A stretch of DNA of 49,566 bases from an uncultured Sutterellaceae bacterium (GCA_902797695.1 CADBTW010000053.1:1-49566); one strand, 5' to 3'. Positions 33,930 to 42,127 are shown, counted from the first letter of the stretch. Notes: generated from the letters alone by a model not told the origin. Numbers and translations are program-made.

Positions 33930-34478
33930 CTACCTGAACCTGGAGGGTTCGGGGTTGAAATAGAACTGGTCGACCAGACTGTCCCATTTCCCCTGGGCGC
34001 CGAGGATAAGCTCCGCCATTTCCCGCACGGCTCCCTCGCCGCCCTTCTTCCTCGAAACGAAGTCCGCTTCCTTCAGCACCGCATCCACGGCATCGGAGGG
34101 CGCGCACGCGAGGCCGCACAGCCTCAGCACGGCGAGGTCCGGGACGTCGTCGCCCATGCAGGCGCATTCCGAGGCGTCGATGTGCCGGGCCTCGATGAGG
34201 TCGAGGAACGCCCGCTTCTTGTAGGTCTGGCCCTGGAGCACGTCACGCACTCCGAGCTCCCGGAGCCGCGCGCCCACGATCGCCGAGCGCCTCCCCGTGA
34301 TGACGACAACGTCGATCCCCGCCGCGAGAAGCATCTTCATCCCGAGGCCGTCCTTCACGTTGAAATGCTTGCAGAGCTCGCCCTGCGAGCTCGTAATGAT
34401 CTGCCCGTCTGTCAGGACGCCATCGACATCCAGAACTACGAGCTTGATCTTCAAGGCTTTTTCTTCCAGCGTCATCAA
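33930..34478 (-). CDS. kdsC: 3-deoxy-D-manno-octulosonate-8-phosphate phosphatase
   Basis: Dephosphorylates Kdo-8-phosphate in the Kdo branch of LPS synthesis. The 182-residue capless HAD phosphatase has motif I VVLDVDGVLTDGQI, motif II VVITGRRSA, and motif IV ACMGDDVPDLAVL. The ATG overlaps the kdsD stop by 4 bases, so the two Kdo genes are coupled. Confidence 0.94.
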   Translation of the reverse strand: MMTLEEKALKIKLVVLDVDGVLTDGQIITSSQGELCKHFNVKDGLGMKMLLAAGIDVVVITGRRSAIVGARLRELGVRDVLQGQTYKKRAFLDLIEARHIDASECACMGDDVPDLAVLRLCGLACAPSDAVDAVLKEADFVSRKKGGEGAVREMAELILGAQGKWDSLVDQFYFNPEPSRFR

Positions 34479-35458
34479 ATCACCTTCGCCGTCATCAGGT
34501 CGTGGACATTCAGCGCGCCGACAATCCTTCCCTCATTATCCACGACGGGAAGCTGGTTGCAGCGGCCACGGTCCATTATGGAGGCAGCTTCCGCCGCGAG
34601 CGCTTCCGGGTGGATGGTCTTCGGGTTCCGGGTCATCACGTCCCCGATCACGACCGGCCGGATATCCCCGATCCGCTCGATCAGGCGCCTGAGGTCTCCT
34701 TCCGTAAAGACGCCGAGCAGGTGTCCCGTTTCATCGGTGACGGCGGTCATTCCGATGCCCTTCCGGCTGATCTCCTTCACGGCGTCGAGCATCGTCGTCC
34801 CGGGGTGGACGCAGGGGATGTCGTTCCCGCGCCGCATGACGTCCTCGACCCGCAGGAGGAGCCGCCTTCCGAGCGCCCCGCCCGGATGAGACCGGGCGAA
34901 GTCCTCCTTCGTGAAACCCTTCGCGTCAAGGCAGGCAATGGCGAGCGCGTCGCCCATCGCGAGCGTCGCCGTCGTGGAGGCGGTCGGCGCCAGGTTGAGC
35001 GGGCAGGCCTCGCGCTCCACGTGGCAGCTGAGATGGATGTCGGCCTCCTTCGCGAGCGGGCTCGAGGGATTCCCCGTCATCGTGATGAGGAACGCGCCCT
35101 CGCGCTTGATGGCGGGCATGATGGCGAGCACCTCAGAGGTCGTGCCCGAGTAGGAAATCCCGATCACCACGTCATCGCGGGTGATCATGCCGAGGTCGCC
35201 GTGCGAAGCCTCCGCCGCATGCACGAAAAACGCGGGCGTTCCCGTGGAAGCCATCGTGGCCGCGATTTTTCGCGCGATGTGGCCGCTCTTGCCGATTCCC
35301 GTCACGACCACACGGCCCTTGCAGGCGAGAAGCGCCTGCACGGCCCGCACGAAATCGTCCCCGATCCTGCCGGAGAGCGCCCCTACCGCTTCCGATTCGA
35401 TCCGAAGGACTTCCCTCGCAAGCGTAAGGATGCCCTTTTCCTGATTCCTTTCATTCAT
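34475..35458 (-). CDS. kdsD: Arabinose-5-phosphate isomerase
   Basis: Converts ribulose-5-phosphate to arabinose-5-phosphate, the first step to Kdo. The 327-residue protein has an N-terminal SIS domain (VVTGIGKSGHIARKIAATMA, FFVHAAEASHGDLGMI) and two C-terminal CBS domains (VHPGTTMLDAVKEIS, MTRNPKTIHPEALAAEAASI). I start at the ATG at 35458; the frame is open to 35521, but that would overlap the upstream crotonase gene. It is coupled to kdsC. Confidence 0.94.
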   Translation of the reverse strand: MNERNQEKGILTLAREVLRIESEAVGALSGRIGDDFVRAVQALLACKGRVVVTGIGKSGHIARKIAATMASTGTPAFFVHAAEASHGDLGMITRDDVVIGISYSGTTSEVLAIMPAIKREGAFLITMTGNPSSPLAKEADIHLSCHVEREACPLNLAPTASTTATLAMGDALAIACLDAKGFTKEDFARSHPGGALGRRLLLRVEDVMRRGNDIPCVHPGTTMLDAVKEISRKGIGMTAVTDETGHLLGVFTEGDLRRLIERIGDIRPVVIGDVMTRNPKTIHPEALAAEAASIMDRGRCNQLPVVDNEGRIVGALNVHDLMTAKVI

Positions 35459-35507
35459 CTGCGGTTTCCTCAATCGTTTTTTCAGGCGCGAAGCGCGGCT
35501 GATTCCA

Positions 35508-36296
35508 TCACGGCTCCTCAAGCCGCGTGGCGGGCTCAGAGGAAAAATCCGGCCTCCTGCCCTCGAGGAACGCCTTGTGGGCTTCGGCGAATTCCGGGGA
35601 AACGCTCTGTCGGCTGAAGGCGGCAGCCTCCCGCCTCGACTGCTCCGAAGCCCCTTCCCGAAGCATTCCCTTCAGGAGGCTCTTCGTGCGGGCAAGCGCC
35701 TGGGGCGGCAGCTTTGTGAGACGCACGGCACGGGCGGTCGCCTGCTTCAGCATCTCGTCGTCCTCGAAGACGCCGTTCACGATGTGGAGCGCCTGCGCCT
35801 GCTCGGCGGTGATCGGCTCGGAAAGAAGCAGCTTTTCGGCCGCGAGATGGTACCCGCACTCGCGGAGGAGCTTCTGCGTGACGCCGAAGAGCGGCGTTTC
35901 GCCAAGCGCCGTGTAGGGGAGCGAGAAAAGGGCGTGCTTGCCGCAGTACACAAGGTCGCAGGAGAGGAGCAGCGTCACCGCGAGGCCAACAGCCGGCCCG
36001 GTCACCGCGGCAACCAGCGGCTTCGAGAAGCTGTCCGCCGCATCGATCAGCTCCCGGGCGCGGTCAACGCAGGCCGAGGCGCCTCCGGAAGCCGCCTCCT
36101 GAAGATCGGTGCCCGAGGAAAACACGGTCGGGAGCCCCCGGAGCAGGACAACGCGGATTTCCGGTTCCAAATCGGCCTGCCTCAGCGCCTCGGAAAGCTC
36201 CTGCATGGTCTCCGAAGAAAGACTGTTGCGCTGCGCGGGCTTGTTAATGGCAATCGAGCGGATGCCGTCCGCGGTTTCTATTACTAGAGTGCTCAT
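35508..36296 (-). CDS. Enoyl-CoA hydratase/isomerase (crotonase) family protein
   Basis: A 262-residue crotonase-fold protein. Oxyanion-hole segments are present (FSSGTDLQEA and GPAVGLAVTLLLSCDLV), so acyl-CoA binding is likely. The two usual acidic positions look replaced: the helix reads GLAVTL where hydratases have GGGCEL, and the later loop reads LGETPLFGVTQ where relatives have an E or D right after the proline. A canonical hydratase reaction is therefore doubtful; isomerase, thioesterase-like or degenerate function are possible. No other fatty-acid gene is nearby. It lies 49 bases upstream of kdsD and is divergent from mtnA. Confidence 0.8.
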   Translation of the reverse strand: MSTLVIETADGIRSIAINKPAQRNSLSSETMQELSEALRQADLEPEIRVVLLRGLPTVFSSGTDLQEAASGGASACVDRARELIDAADSFSKPLVAAVTGPAVGLAVTLLLSCDLVYCGKHALFSLPYTALGETPLFGVTQKLLRECGYHLAAEKLLLSEPITAEQAQALHIVNGVFEDDEMLKQATARAVRLTKLPPQALARTKSLLKGMLREGASEQSRREAAAFSRQSVSPEFAEAHKAFLEGRRPDFSSEPATRLEEP

Positions 36297-36374
36297 AAAG
36301 CTGACCCTTTCCCGCCTCGGAATAAGACAAATTTATTAGAGTATAAAGGTCCGTCGTCCGGGCCGTGAGCGACG

Positions 36375-36439
36375 CCGGGCCGCGCCCGGGCGGCATGCGG
36401 CACGCCCGGTTCGAAGCGCCTCTCCCGCCTCCTGCGGGA
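36375..36439 (+). promoter_or_regulatory. GC-rich leader with competing helices upstream of mtnA
   Basis: The 186-base gap before mtnA contains CCGGGC (36375-36380) that can pair with GCCCGG at 36384-36389. An overlapping CCGGGCG (36386-36392) can pair with CGCCCGG (36403-36409). These helices exclude each other. A separate hairpin TCCCGC/GCGGGA lies at 36423-36439. A TATAAA at 36342-36347 could be the -10 element, and GAGGA at 36474-36478 is the ribosome-binding site. No known SAM or SAH riboswitch consensus was recognised. Confidence 0.4.
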
Positions 36440-36482
36440 AGCCGCCGCGGCCGCACGCCCGAGAACCAATTCCGAGGATCCG

Positions 36483-37571
36483 ATGCTAGTCAACGGCAGG
36501 CCTTACAGAACCATCTGGCCGGAAAAGGGAGGAAGGAGCGTTTCCTTCATTGACCAGACCCGGCTTCCCTTCAGCTTTGAAGTACGGACAGTGTCCCGGT
36601 GGGAGGACATGGCCCGCGCCGTCTCCTCCATGCAGGTGCGGGGCGCACCGCTGATCGGCGCCGCAGGCGCCTGGGCGGTCGCGCTTCTTTGCGCGGAAGA
36701 CCCTTCGCCTGAAGCGTTCGCCGCTTCCTGTGAGCGGATTGCCCGCGCGAGGCCGACCGCAGTGAATCTCCGGTGGGCCGTCAGGCGCATGGCAAAGGTT
36801 CTCTCAGGCCTCGTGGGCGAAGAGCGGTTTGCGGCCGCAGTTCGGGAGGCCGGGCGAATATCTGACGAAGACGTCGAGGCTAACCGCCGGATTGGAGGAT
36901 TTTTCCTTCCAGTGCTACGGAAAATGTTCGACGGGCTCGGCCGCCCGGTAAGGATCCTCACGCACTGCAACGCCGGCTGGCTCGCCACGGTCGACTATGG
37001 AACCGCCCTTTCCGGGATCTACCAGGCGCACGAGGCAGGCCTGCCGCTTGAGGTCTACGCTGACGAAACGCGGCCGCGCCTCCAGGGGCTCCTCACCGAG
37101 TGGGAACTGAGGCAGGCAGGCGTTCCCTGCACCGTGCTCGCGGACAATTCGGGCGGCTACCTGATGCAACAGGGCCTGATTGACATCGTCATAGTCGGAG
37201 CCGACCGGATCGCCGCGAACGGCGACACGGCGAACAAGGTCGGAACTTATCTGAAGGCACTTGCCGCGCACGCGAACGGCGTGCCCTTTTATGTCGCAGC
37301 GCCCTTCTCCACCATCGACTTCAGCCTCGGGGAAGGCGTCCGCGGCATTCCGATCGAACGCCGGTCAGGGGACGAGATCTGCCGCGTCCGGGGAATCTCG
37401 CGAGACGGAACAGTTGAGACCGTTTCCATCCTCCCGGACGAAAGCCGTGCCCTTAATATCGCCTTTGACGTCACCCCGGCGGCGCTCGTCACGGGAATCG
37501 TCACCGAGCGCGGGATCATTCGTCCCGAAGACCTGAAAAACGAAGGAGAAAAAATTGGTTCTGGCGCCTAA
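36483..37571 (+). CDS. mtnA: S-methyl-5-thioribose-1-phosphate isomerase
   Basis: Isomerises methylthioribose-1-phosphate to methylthioribulose-1-phosphate in salvage of the methylthioadenosine left over from polyamine and other SAM-dependent reactions. The 362-residue eIF2B-alpha-like protein shows MQVRGAPLIGAAGAWAV, the catalytic Cys in THCNAGWLATVDYGTALS, and the catalytic Asp region VGADRIAANGDTANKVGTY. These active-site residues distinguish MtnA from eIF2B paralogues. It overlaps the following class II aldolase gene by 17 bases. No mtnC, mtnD or mtnE gene of the classical methionine salvage route is nearby. Confidence 0.92.
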   Translation: MLVNGRPYRTIWPEKGGRSVSFIDQTRLPFSFEVRTVSRWEDMARAVSSMQVRGAPLIGAAGAWAVALLCAEDPSPEAFAASCERIARARPTAVNLRWAVRRMAKVLSGLVGEERFAAAVREAGRISDEDVEANRRIGGFFLPVLRKMFDGLGRPVRILTHCNAGWLATVDYGTALSGIYQAHEAGLPLEVYADETRPRLQGLLTEWELRQAGVPCTVLADNSGGYLMQQGLIDIVIVGADRIAANGDTANKVGTYLKALAAHANGVPFYVAAPFSTIDFSLGEGVRGIPIERRSGDEICRVRGISRDGTVETVSILPDESRALNIAFDVTPAALVTGIVTERGIIRPEDLKNEGEKIGSGA

Positions 37572-38229
37572 CGAGCTGAGGAATTCCGTCATCCGGACAG
37601 CGCGTGAGATGATGAGGGCCGGGCTCTGCGTGAACACTTCAGGAAACGTGTCGGCTGCGATTCCCGGGACGGACGCGTTTCTCATCACGCCGTCCGGCGT
37701 CCCGTATGAGGAGCTCGAGCCCGCCTCCATCGTCCTCATGCGGCGGACAGGTCTAGGGGCGTGGGAGCCCGAGGGATCCTTCGCCCCGTCCTCCGAGTGG
37801 CAGCTCCACGCCGAAGCCTACTCGGAAAAGCGGGAGATCCGGGCCATCGTCCACACGCATTCCCCGAAGGCGACGGCGGTCTCGTGCCTTGAAGAAGACA
37901 TTCCGCCCTTCCACTACATGGTGGCGGCGGCCGGCGGCATAGACATCCCCTGCGCCCCCTATGCGACTTTTGGGACCCGGGAACTCGCGCTTTCAGCGGC
38001 AAAGGCGCTGGAGCACAGGCGGGGGTGCCTTCTCGCGCACCACGGGGTAGTCGCAACAGGGGATTCGCTTCGCTCCGCCCTCGCGCTCGCGCTCGAGATA
38101 GAGAACCTCGCCCGGATGTACCTCGACCTGCGGGCTTCAGGCGGCATGAAGCTGCTTCCGGAAGAGGAAATGCGCCGGGTCGCGGAGCGGTTCCTCAGCT
38201 ACGGACAGCCCAAAAGGAGGAATCCGTGA
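37555..38229 (+). CDS. Class II aldolase/adducin family protein (probable methylthioribulose-1-phosphate aldolase)
   Basis: A 224-residue zinc aldolase of the fuculose-phosphate aldolase/MtnB superfamily. Visible elements are the phosphate loop NTSGNVSAAI, TPSGVPYEEL, the catalytic Glu region SSEWQLHAEAY, zinc histidines in HTHSPKA, and LAHHGVV. The TTG start at 37555 is supported by a strong GAAGGAG site about 8 bases upstream. It overlaps mtnA by 17 bases. That coupling suggests its substrate is the MtnA product: either an MtnB-type dehydratase or, more likely from its FucA-like look, the aldolase of the DHAP shunt, which yields dihydroxyacetone phosphate and methylthioacetaldehyde. Confidence 0.82.
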   Translation: MVLAPNELRNSVIRTAREMMRAGLCVNTSGNVSAAIPGTDAFLITPSGVPYEELEPASIVLMRRTGLGAWEPEGSFAPSSEWQLHAEAYSEKREIRAIVHTHSPKATAVSCLEEDIPPFHYMVAAAGGIDIPCAPYATFGTRELALSAAKALEHRRGCLLAHHGVVATGDSLRSALALALEIENLARMYLDLRASGGMKLLPEEEMRRVAERFLSYGQPKRRNP

Positions 38230-38468
38230 CGCAAGGCATTGAGAGGCGGCCGGACGGTTTTCCGCTTTGGAAAAACACTTCCGGCGACGTCGTATCCTGC
38301 ACGGAAAAGGTTAAAGTTCTCGATGAAAACTACCGTGAAATCCGGGACGCCGTGACGGACGCCCTGGATGACGCCGTTCTGATGGGGTGCAGCGCCGAGT
38401 CGATCCGGAGGATCCTCCGGGAGCTGGTTGACACGGCTCCCTGCCACTACCCGGACGCAAAACCATGA
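38226..38468 (+). CDS. Small conserved protein of 80 residues, function unknown
   Basis: The GTG start overlaps the stop of the aldolase gene (GTGA) and is preceded by AAGGAGG five bases upstream, an unusually strong ribosome-binding site. The protein is acidic and helical: VLDENYREIRDAVTDALDDA, then VLMGCSAESIRRILRELVD, with cysteines near residues 25, 55 and 73. It resembles a small protein found in many beta-proteobacteria, to which I can give no function. Whether it assists the aldolase or is merely co-transcribed is open. Its stop overlaps an ATG of the next frame. Confidence 0.75.
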   Translation: MTQGIERRPDGFPLWKNTSGDVVSCTEKVKVLDENYREIRDAVTDALDDAVLMGCSAESIRRILRELVDTAPCHYPDAKP

Positions 38469-38485
38469 ATTCAGAGGTGCCCCAT

Positions 38486-38998
38486 ATGCTGACAAGACGT
38501 TCTTTCGGAAAGCTGGGGGCGGCTGCTTCGCTCGCCCTCCTCGGGCTTGCGGGCTGCGCCCACCCCCAGATGATCGATCCAGGGAGCACGGAGGAACAGG
38601 TCGCCGCGAAGCTCGGGCAGCCTGACAGCCGCGTTGTCCTCCCGGACGGCACGGTGAGGCTCACCTACTCGCTCCAGCCGATGGGGCAGGAAGTATGGTG
38701 GATGTTCTTTGACAGGAACGGCCGCTTCACGAAGTGCGAGGAGATCCTGAACGAGGAGCATTTCTCGCTCGTGCAGCCGGGGAAAATGAAGATCAGCGAC
38801 GTGCACCAGATGTTCGGGCACTGTGCCCAGGTCTACCACTTCAAGTTCCTCAAGCAGTCCGCCTACATGTACCGCTGGCAGAGCGCGGGGTTCGGCCCGA
38901 TGGCGTTCTGGGTCCAGTACAACGACTCGGACCAGGTCGTTACCGAGTGGACGGTTTCCGAGGATCCCTGGCGAAGCGAGCACATGCTGCGCGACTAA
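38486..38998 (+). CDS. BamE/SmpA-like lipoprotein with twin-arginine signal
   Basis: A 170-residue lipoprotein. The signal peptide starts MLTRRSFGKLGAAASLALLG and ends in the lipobox LAGC. TRRSFGK matches the Tat consensus closely. The mature part shows a SmpA/OmlA-type pattern: IDPGSTEEQVAAKLGQPDSR and LTYSLQPMGQEVWWMFFDRN, with a second half that is family-like but not assigned. It is not the BamE subunit by any clear mark; an outer-membrane or periplasm-facing role is inferred. I choose the ATG at 38486, which has AGAGGTG upstream; the ATG at 38465 overlaps the previous stop and would weaken the signal peptide. Confidence 0.78.
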   Translation: MLTRRSFGKLGAAASLALLGLAGCAHPQMIDPGSTEEQVAAKLGQPDSRVVLPDGTVRLTYSLQPMGQEVWWMFFDRNGRFTKCEEILNEEHFSLVQPGKMKISDVHQMFGHCAQVYHFKFLKQSAYMYRWQSAGFGPMAFWVQYNDSDQVVTEWTVSEDPWRSEHMLRD

Positions 38999-39031
38999 CC
39001 CAGTCCGTTCCTTCATTCTGCCGGCAATCGA

Positions 39032-39090
39032 AAAGCCCCTTCAGGGAACGGCTTTCCGCAAAGCGGAAACCCTTCCCCTGAAGGGGCTTT
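39032..39090. terminator. Long bidirectional terminator
   Basis: A perfect 15-pair stem, 39032-39046 with 39076-39090 (AAAGCCCCTTCAGGG/CCCTGAAGGGGCTTT), encloses a second hairpin (TTTCCGC/GCGGAAA). It separates the BamE-like lipoprotein gene from the convergent aspS. The A-run and T-run at its ends suit both directions. The remaining 91 bases to aspS show nothing. Confidence 0.8.
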
Positions 39091-39181
39091 ATGTACGAAA
39101 CCATCCGTTCCCCGCCGGCCAGGGGCCCGGGGGAACGGCGGCTCCTTCCCGCCCGATCGGACGGGAATGGGCTCGACGGCC

Positions 39182-40978
39182 TTACTCTTCCTTCCTGTGC
39201 TCGTTGCGCAGGCGGATGTGGAGCTCGCGCAGCTGCTTCTCGGTGACCGGCGCCGGAGCGTGCGTAAGCAGGCACTGGGCACGCTGGGTCTTCGGGAACG
39301 CGATCACGTCGCGGATCGAGTTCGCCTTCGTCATCATGGCGACGATGCGGTCGAGGCCGAAGGCGAGGCCGCCGTGGGGCGGCGCGCCGAACTTCAGGGC
39401 GTCAAGCAGGAAGCCGAACTTCGCGCGCGCTTCATCAGGCGTGATGCGGAGGGCGCTGAAGACCTTCTCCTGGACTTCTTCCTTGTGGATACGGATGGAG
39501 CCGCCGCCGATTTCCCAGCCGTTCAGCACCATGTCGTAAGCCTTGGCGTAGCAATGCTCCGGGTCCGTTTCGAGCTTGTCCACGTCGCAGTCGCGCGGGC
39601 AGGTGAACGGATGGTGGCACGCCATCCAGCGGTTCTCCTCGTCCGACCACTCGAACATCGGGAAGTCGATGACCCAGAGGGCCTTCCAGCCGTCCTTGAA
39701 GAGGCCGGTCTTCTTGCCGAACTCACTGTGGCCGATCTTGAGGCGCAGCGCGCCAAGGGAATCCCAGACGATCTTCTTCTTGTCAGCGCCGAAGAAGATC
39801 ACGTCTCCGTCGTTCGCGCCCGTGCGCTCGATCACGGCCTTCAGGAACTCGTCGGAAAGGTTCTTCACGATCGGGCTCTGCAGGCCTTCGCGACCCTTCG
39901 CCTTGTCGTTCACCTTGATGTAGGCGAGGCCCTTCGCGCCGTAGATCTTCACGAACTCGGTGTAGGAATCGATCTCGGAGCGCGGCAGCTGGCAGCCGTT
40001 CGGAACGTTCATCGCCACGACCTTGCCGTTCGGAAGCTCGGCGGCGTTCGCGAAGACCTTGAAAGCGATGCCCTTGCAGAGGTCGGTGATTTCCTTGAAC
40101 TCGAGGGAAATGCGGAGATCGGGCTTGTCAGAGCCGTACTTCGCCATCGCGTCGTCCCAGCGCATGACCGGGTACGGATTGGCGAGCTCGACGCCGAGGA
40201 CTTCCTTGAAGACACCGCGGACCATCTTTTCGGACATGTCGCGGATCTCTTCCTGCGTGAGGAAGGAGGTCTCGATATCGACCTGCGTGAACTCAGGCTG
40301 GCGGTCGGCGCGGAGGTCCTCGTCGCGGAAGCACTTGACGATCTGGTAGTAGCGGTCGAAGCCGGCGATCATCAGCAGCTGCTTGAAAAGCTGCGGGGAC
40401 TGCGGGAGGGCGTAGAAACAGCCATCCTCGACGCGGGAAGGAACGAGGTAGTCGCGGGCGCCTTCCGGAGTGCTGCGGGTAAGGGCAGGCGTCTCGATGT
40501 CGATGAAGCCGTTCGCGTCAAGGAACTTGCGGAAGGCCATCGCGGTCCGGTAGCGGAGCCTGAGATTGCGCTGCATCACCGGGCGGCGAAGGTCAAGCAC
40601 GCGGTAGGTGAGGCGGGTCGTCTCGGAAATGCTGTCGTCATCGAGGCTGAAGGGAGGCGGCAGCGAGGCGTTCAGAACCTCGAGCTCCTTGCAGAGGACC
40701 TCGATCCCGCCGGAAACCAACTCGTCGTTCTTCGTGCCTTCCGGACGCGCACGGACAAGGCCGACCACCTTGAGGCAATATTCGTTGCGGATCTTTTCAG
40801 CAGTCTTGAAGACGTCTGCCCGGTCCGGGTCGCAGACGACCTGAACAAGACCCTCGCGGTCGCGAAGGTCAATGAAGATGACGCCGCCATGGTCGCGGCG
40901 ACGATGAACCCAGCCAAAAAGGGTAACGGTCTGCCCGATGAATTTCTCATCAACCAAACCCGAATAAACGGTACGCAT
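39182..40978 (-). CDS. aspS: Aspartate--tRNA ligase
   Basis: Charges tRNA-Asp (and possibly tRNA-Asn if non-discriminating). The 598-residue class IIb synthetase has the N-terminal OB anticodon domain ([20 protein letters not shown]), motif 2 ([20 protein letters not shown]), the bacterial GAD insertion, and motif 3 ([13 protein letters not shown]). A 190-base leader with an eight-pair hairpin lies upstream. aspS-DUF502-fmdB is a conserved beta-proteobacterial run. Confidence 0.96.
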   Translation of the reverse strand: MRTVYSGLVDEKFIGQTVTLFGWVHRRRDHGGVIFIDLRDREGLVQVVCDPDRADVFKTAEKIRNEYCLKVVGLVRARPEGTKNDELVSGGIEVLCKELEVLNASLPPPFSLDDDSISETTRLTYRVLDLRRPVMQRNLRLRYRTAMAFRKFLDANGFIDIETPALTRSTPEGARDYLVPSRVEDGCFYALPQSPQLFKQLLMIAGFDRYYQIVKCFRDEDLRADRQPEFTQVDIETSFLTQEEIRDMSEKMVRGVFKEVLGVELANPYPVMRWDDAMAKYGSDKPDLRISLEFKEITDLCKGIAFKVFANAAELPNGKVVAMNVPNGCQLPRSEIDSYTEFVKIYGAKGLAYIKVNDKAKGREGLQSPIVKNLSDEFLKAVIERTGANDGDVIFFGADKKKIVWDSLGALRLKIGHSEFGKKTGLFKDGWKALWVIDFPMFEWSDEENRWMACHHPFTCPRDCDVDKLETDPEHCYAKAYDMVLNGWEIGGGSIRIHKEEVQEKVFSALRITPDEARAKFGFLLDALKFGAPPHGGLAFGLDRIVAMMTKANSIRDVIAFPKTQRAQCLLTHAPAPVTEKQLRELHIRLRNEHRKEE

Positions 40979-41001
40979 AGAAGCTCCGGGTCAAACAAGT
41001 G

Positions 41002-41035
41002 CCGCACGCTCGACGGGTCGACGCCTTGCGTGCGG
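41002..41035 (-). promoter_or_regulatory. Hairpin in the aspS leader
   Basis: Arms 41002-41009 and 41028-41035 (CCGCACGC/GCGTGCGG) form an eight-pair stem 24 bases upstream of the aspS start, with a possible inner TCGAC/GTCGA pairing. The 190-base leader has a TATGAT-type -10 candidate near 41119 on the minus strand. A role in aspS control is only suggested. Confidence 0.4.
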
Positions 41036-41168
41036 AAAAGCAAGAAACGCCTGGTCTGCATCCTCTCCTTCCGGCCTCAGGCTTGAAGCTCGGAAAACAG
41101 GCTCAGGCGGGGTTAATCATAAAATCACGGCTAAGTGTAGCGCGCGAAACGGACCACTGAACAAAGCG

Positions 41169-41810
41169 TCATTCGCCGCGGGCGACCGGGACGGAATCGT
41201 CCGGCGCGGAAAGAGCCTTCCTGCCCGGTGTCACCACGCCCATCGAAACATGGAACGTGAAGGCTTCGTCAATTCCGACCGAGGTCTCGCGCGTCTGATC
41301 CTCCGGCACCACGATCACATAGCCTGAAGTCGGGTTGGGCGCGGTGGGAACGAACACCGTGAGGAGCTTTTCCTCCGGGCCGAGGCGCTCGGAGACCTCC
41401 CCTTCCGGGCGTCCCACCACAAACCCTAGCGTCCAGGCGCCACGCCTTGGAAATTCGACGAGCACCACCTTCTGAAAGCTCTGGGACTGCTGGTTGAGAA
41501 AGGTTCCGGTGATTTTCTTCACCCCGCCGTAGATCTGGTTCACGACGGGAATTCGCTCAAGCAGCGCCTCCCACCAGCCGACGAGTTTCTTCCCAAGGAC
41601 GTTCGCGACCACGATCCCGGTGACGAGGATGATCGCTGCGGCGAGCACGAGCCCGAGTCCCGGAATCTTGTACACGTAGTCCGGGAACCAGTTGTCGGGA
41701 AGAAAAACAAGAAGCCGGTCGCTCAGCTGGATGACGCTGTCAAGGATCCAGACCGTGATGAGAAGCGGAACCCAGAACAGGAGCCCCGCCGAAAAAAACT
41801 TTTTAAGCAT
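41169..41810 (-). CDS. DUF502 family membrane protein
   Basis: A 213-residue inner-membrane protein of the DUF502 family, function unknown. It has two predicted transmembrane segments: FSAGLLFWVPLLITVWILDS near the N-terminus and LGLVLAAAIILVTGIVVANV. These are followed by a family-typical soluble part (IPVVNQIYGGVKKITGTFLN, VVLVEFPRRGAWTLGFVVG, VFVPTAPNPTSGYVIVVPE). It stands between aspS and fmdB, its usual place in Burkholderiales. Confidence 0.88.
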   Translation of the reverse strand: MLKKFFSAGLLFWVPLLITVWILDSVIQLSDRLLVFLPDNWFPDYVYKIPGLGLVLAAAIILVTGIVVANVLGKKLVGWWEALLERIPVVNQIYGGVKKITGTFLNQQSQSFQKVVLVEFPRRGAWTLGFVVGRPEGEVSERLGPEEKLLTVFVPTAPNPTSGYVIVVPEDQTRETSVGIDEAFTFHVSMGVVTPGRKALSAPDDSVPVARGE

Positions 41811-41827
41811 GTTCCGGGAGAGAAAAG

Positions 41828-41868
41828 AAGTGCGTCCCGGCCCCGGCGGGGCTTAGACGCACTTTTTC
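41828..41868 (-). terminator. Hairpin between fmdB and the DUF502 gene
   Basis: Arms 41828-41836/41856-41864 (AAGTGCGTC/GACGCACTT) enclose a GCCCC/GGGGC stem. T-runs exist on both strands (TTCTTTTCTC on minus, TTTTTC on plus). It should reduce read-through from fmdB into the DUF502 gene. Confidence 0.65.
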
Positions 41869-41905
41869 AGGAAAATCAACGATTTCTTGGGAAATGCAGT
41901 GAAGA

Positions 41906-42127
41906 TCAGTCGTGTTTCCCATGGGCCGCCGCGACGCCGGTGTGACCGGCATTGAAGTCCGTCGCGGCCCAGCCCTTCCCCTTCAGCTCGAACCCGGGTG
42001 CGGAGAGCTGCTTCACAAGGGTGTCCTTCCCGCACTTGGGGCACTTGGTGAGGGGCTTGTCCGACATCTTCTGAATGACATCCTCCTCGAAGCCGCAGGA
42101 GGAGCACTTATAACCATAAACCGGCAT
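41906..42127 (-). CDS. FmdB-family zinc-ribbon protein
   Basis: A 73-residue FmdB-type putative regulatory protein. It starts MPVYGYKCSSCGFEEDVIQK and has two CxxC knuckles (CSSC and CPKC) for one zinc, then the family tail KQLSAPGFELKGKGWAATDF. Its role is unknown in most bacteria; FmdB was named for amide-induced regulation. It is the first gene of the fmdB-DUF502-aspS run and is divergent from the HisN-like gene. Confidence 0.88.
   Translation of the reverse strand: MPVYGYKCSSCGFEEDVIQKMSDKPLTKCPKCGKDTLVKQLSAPGFELKGKGWAATDFNAGHTGVAAAHGKHD

Noticed and set aside
39167-41086. A 639-codon open frame antisense to aspS
   Set aside because: The aspS frame is complete with all class II motifs; the antisense product has no domain and the typical shadow composition.
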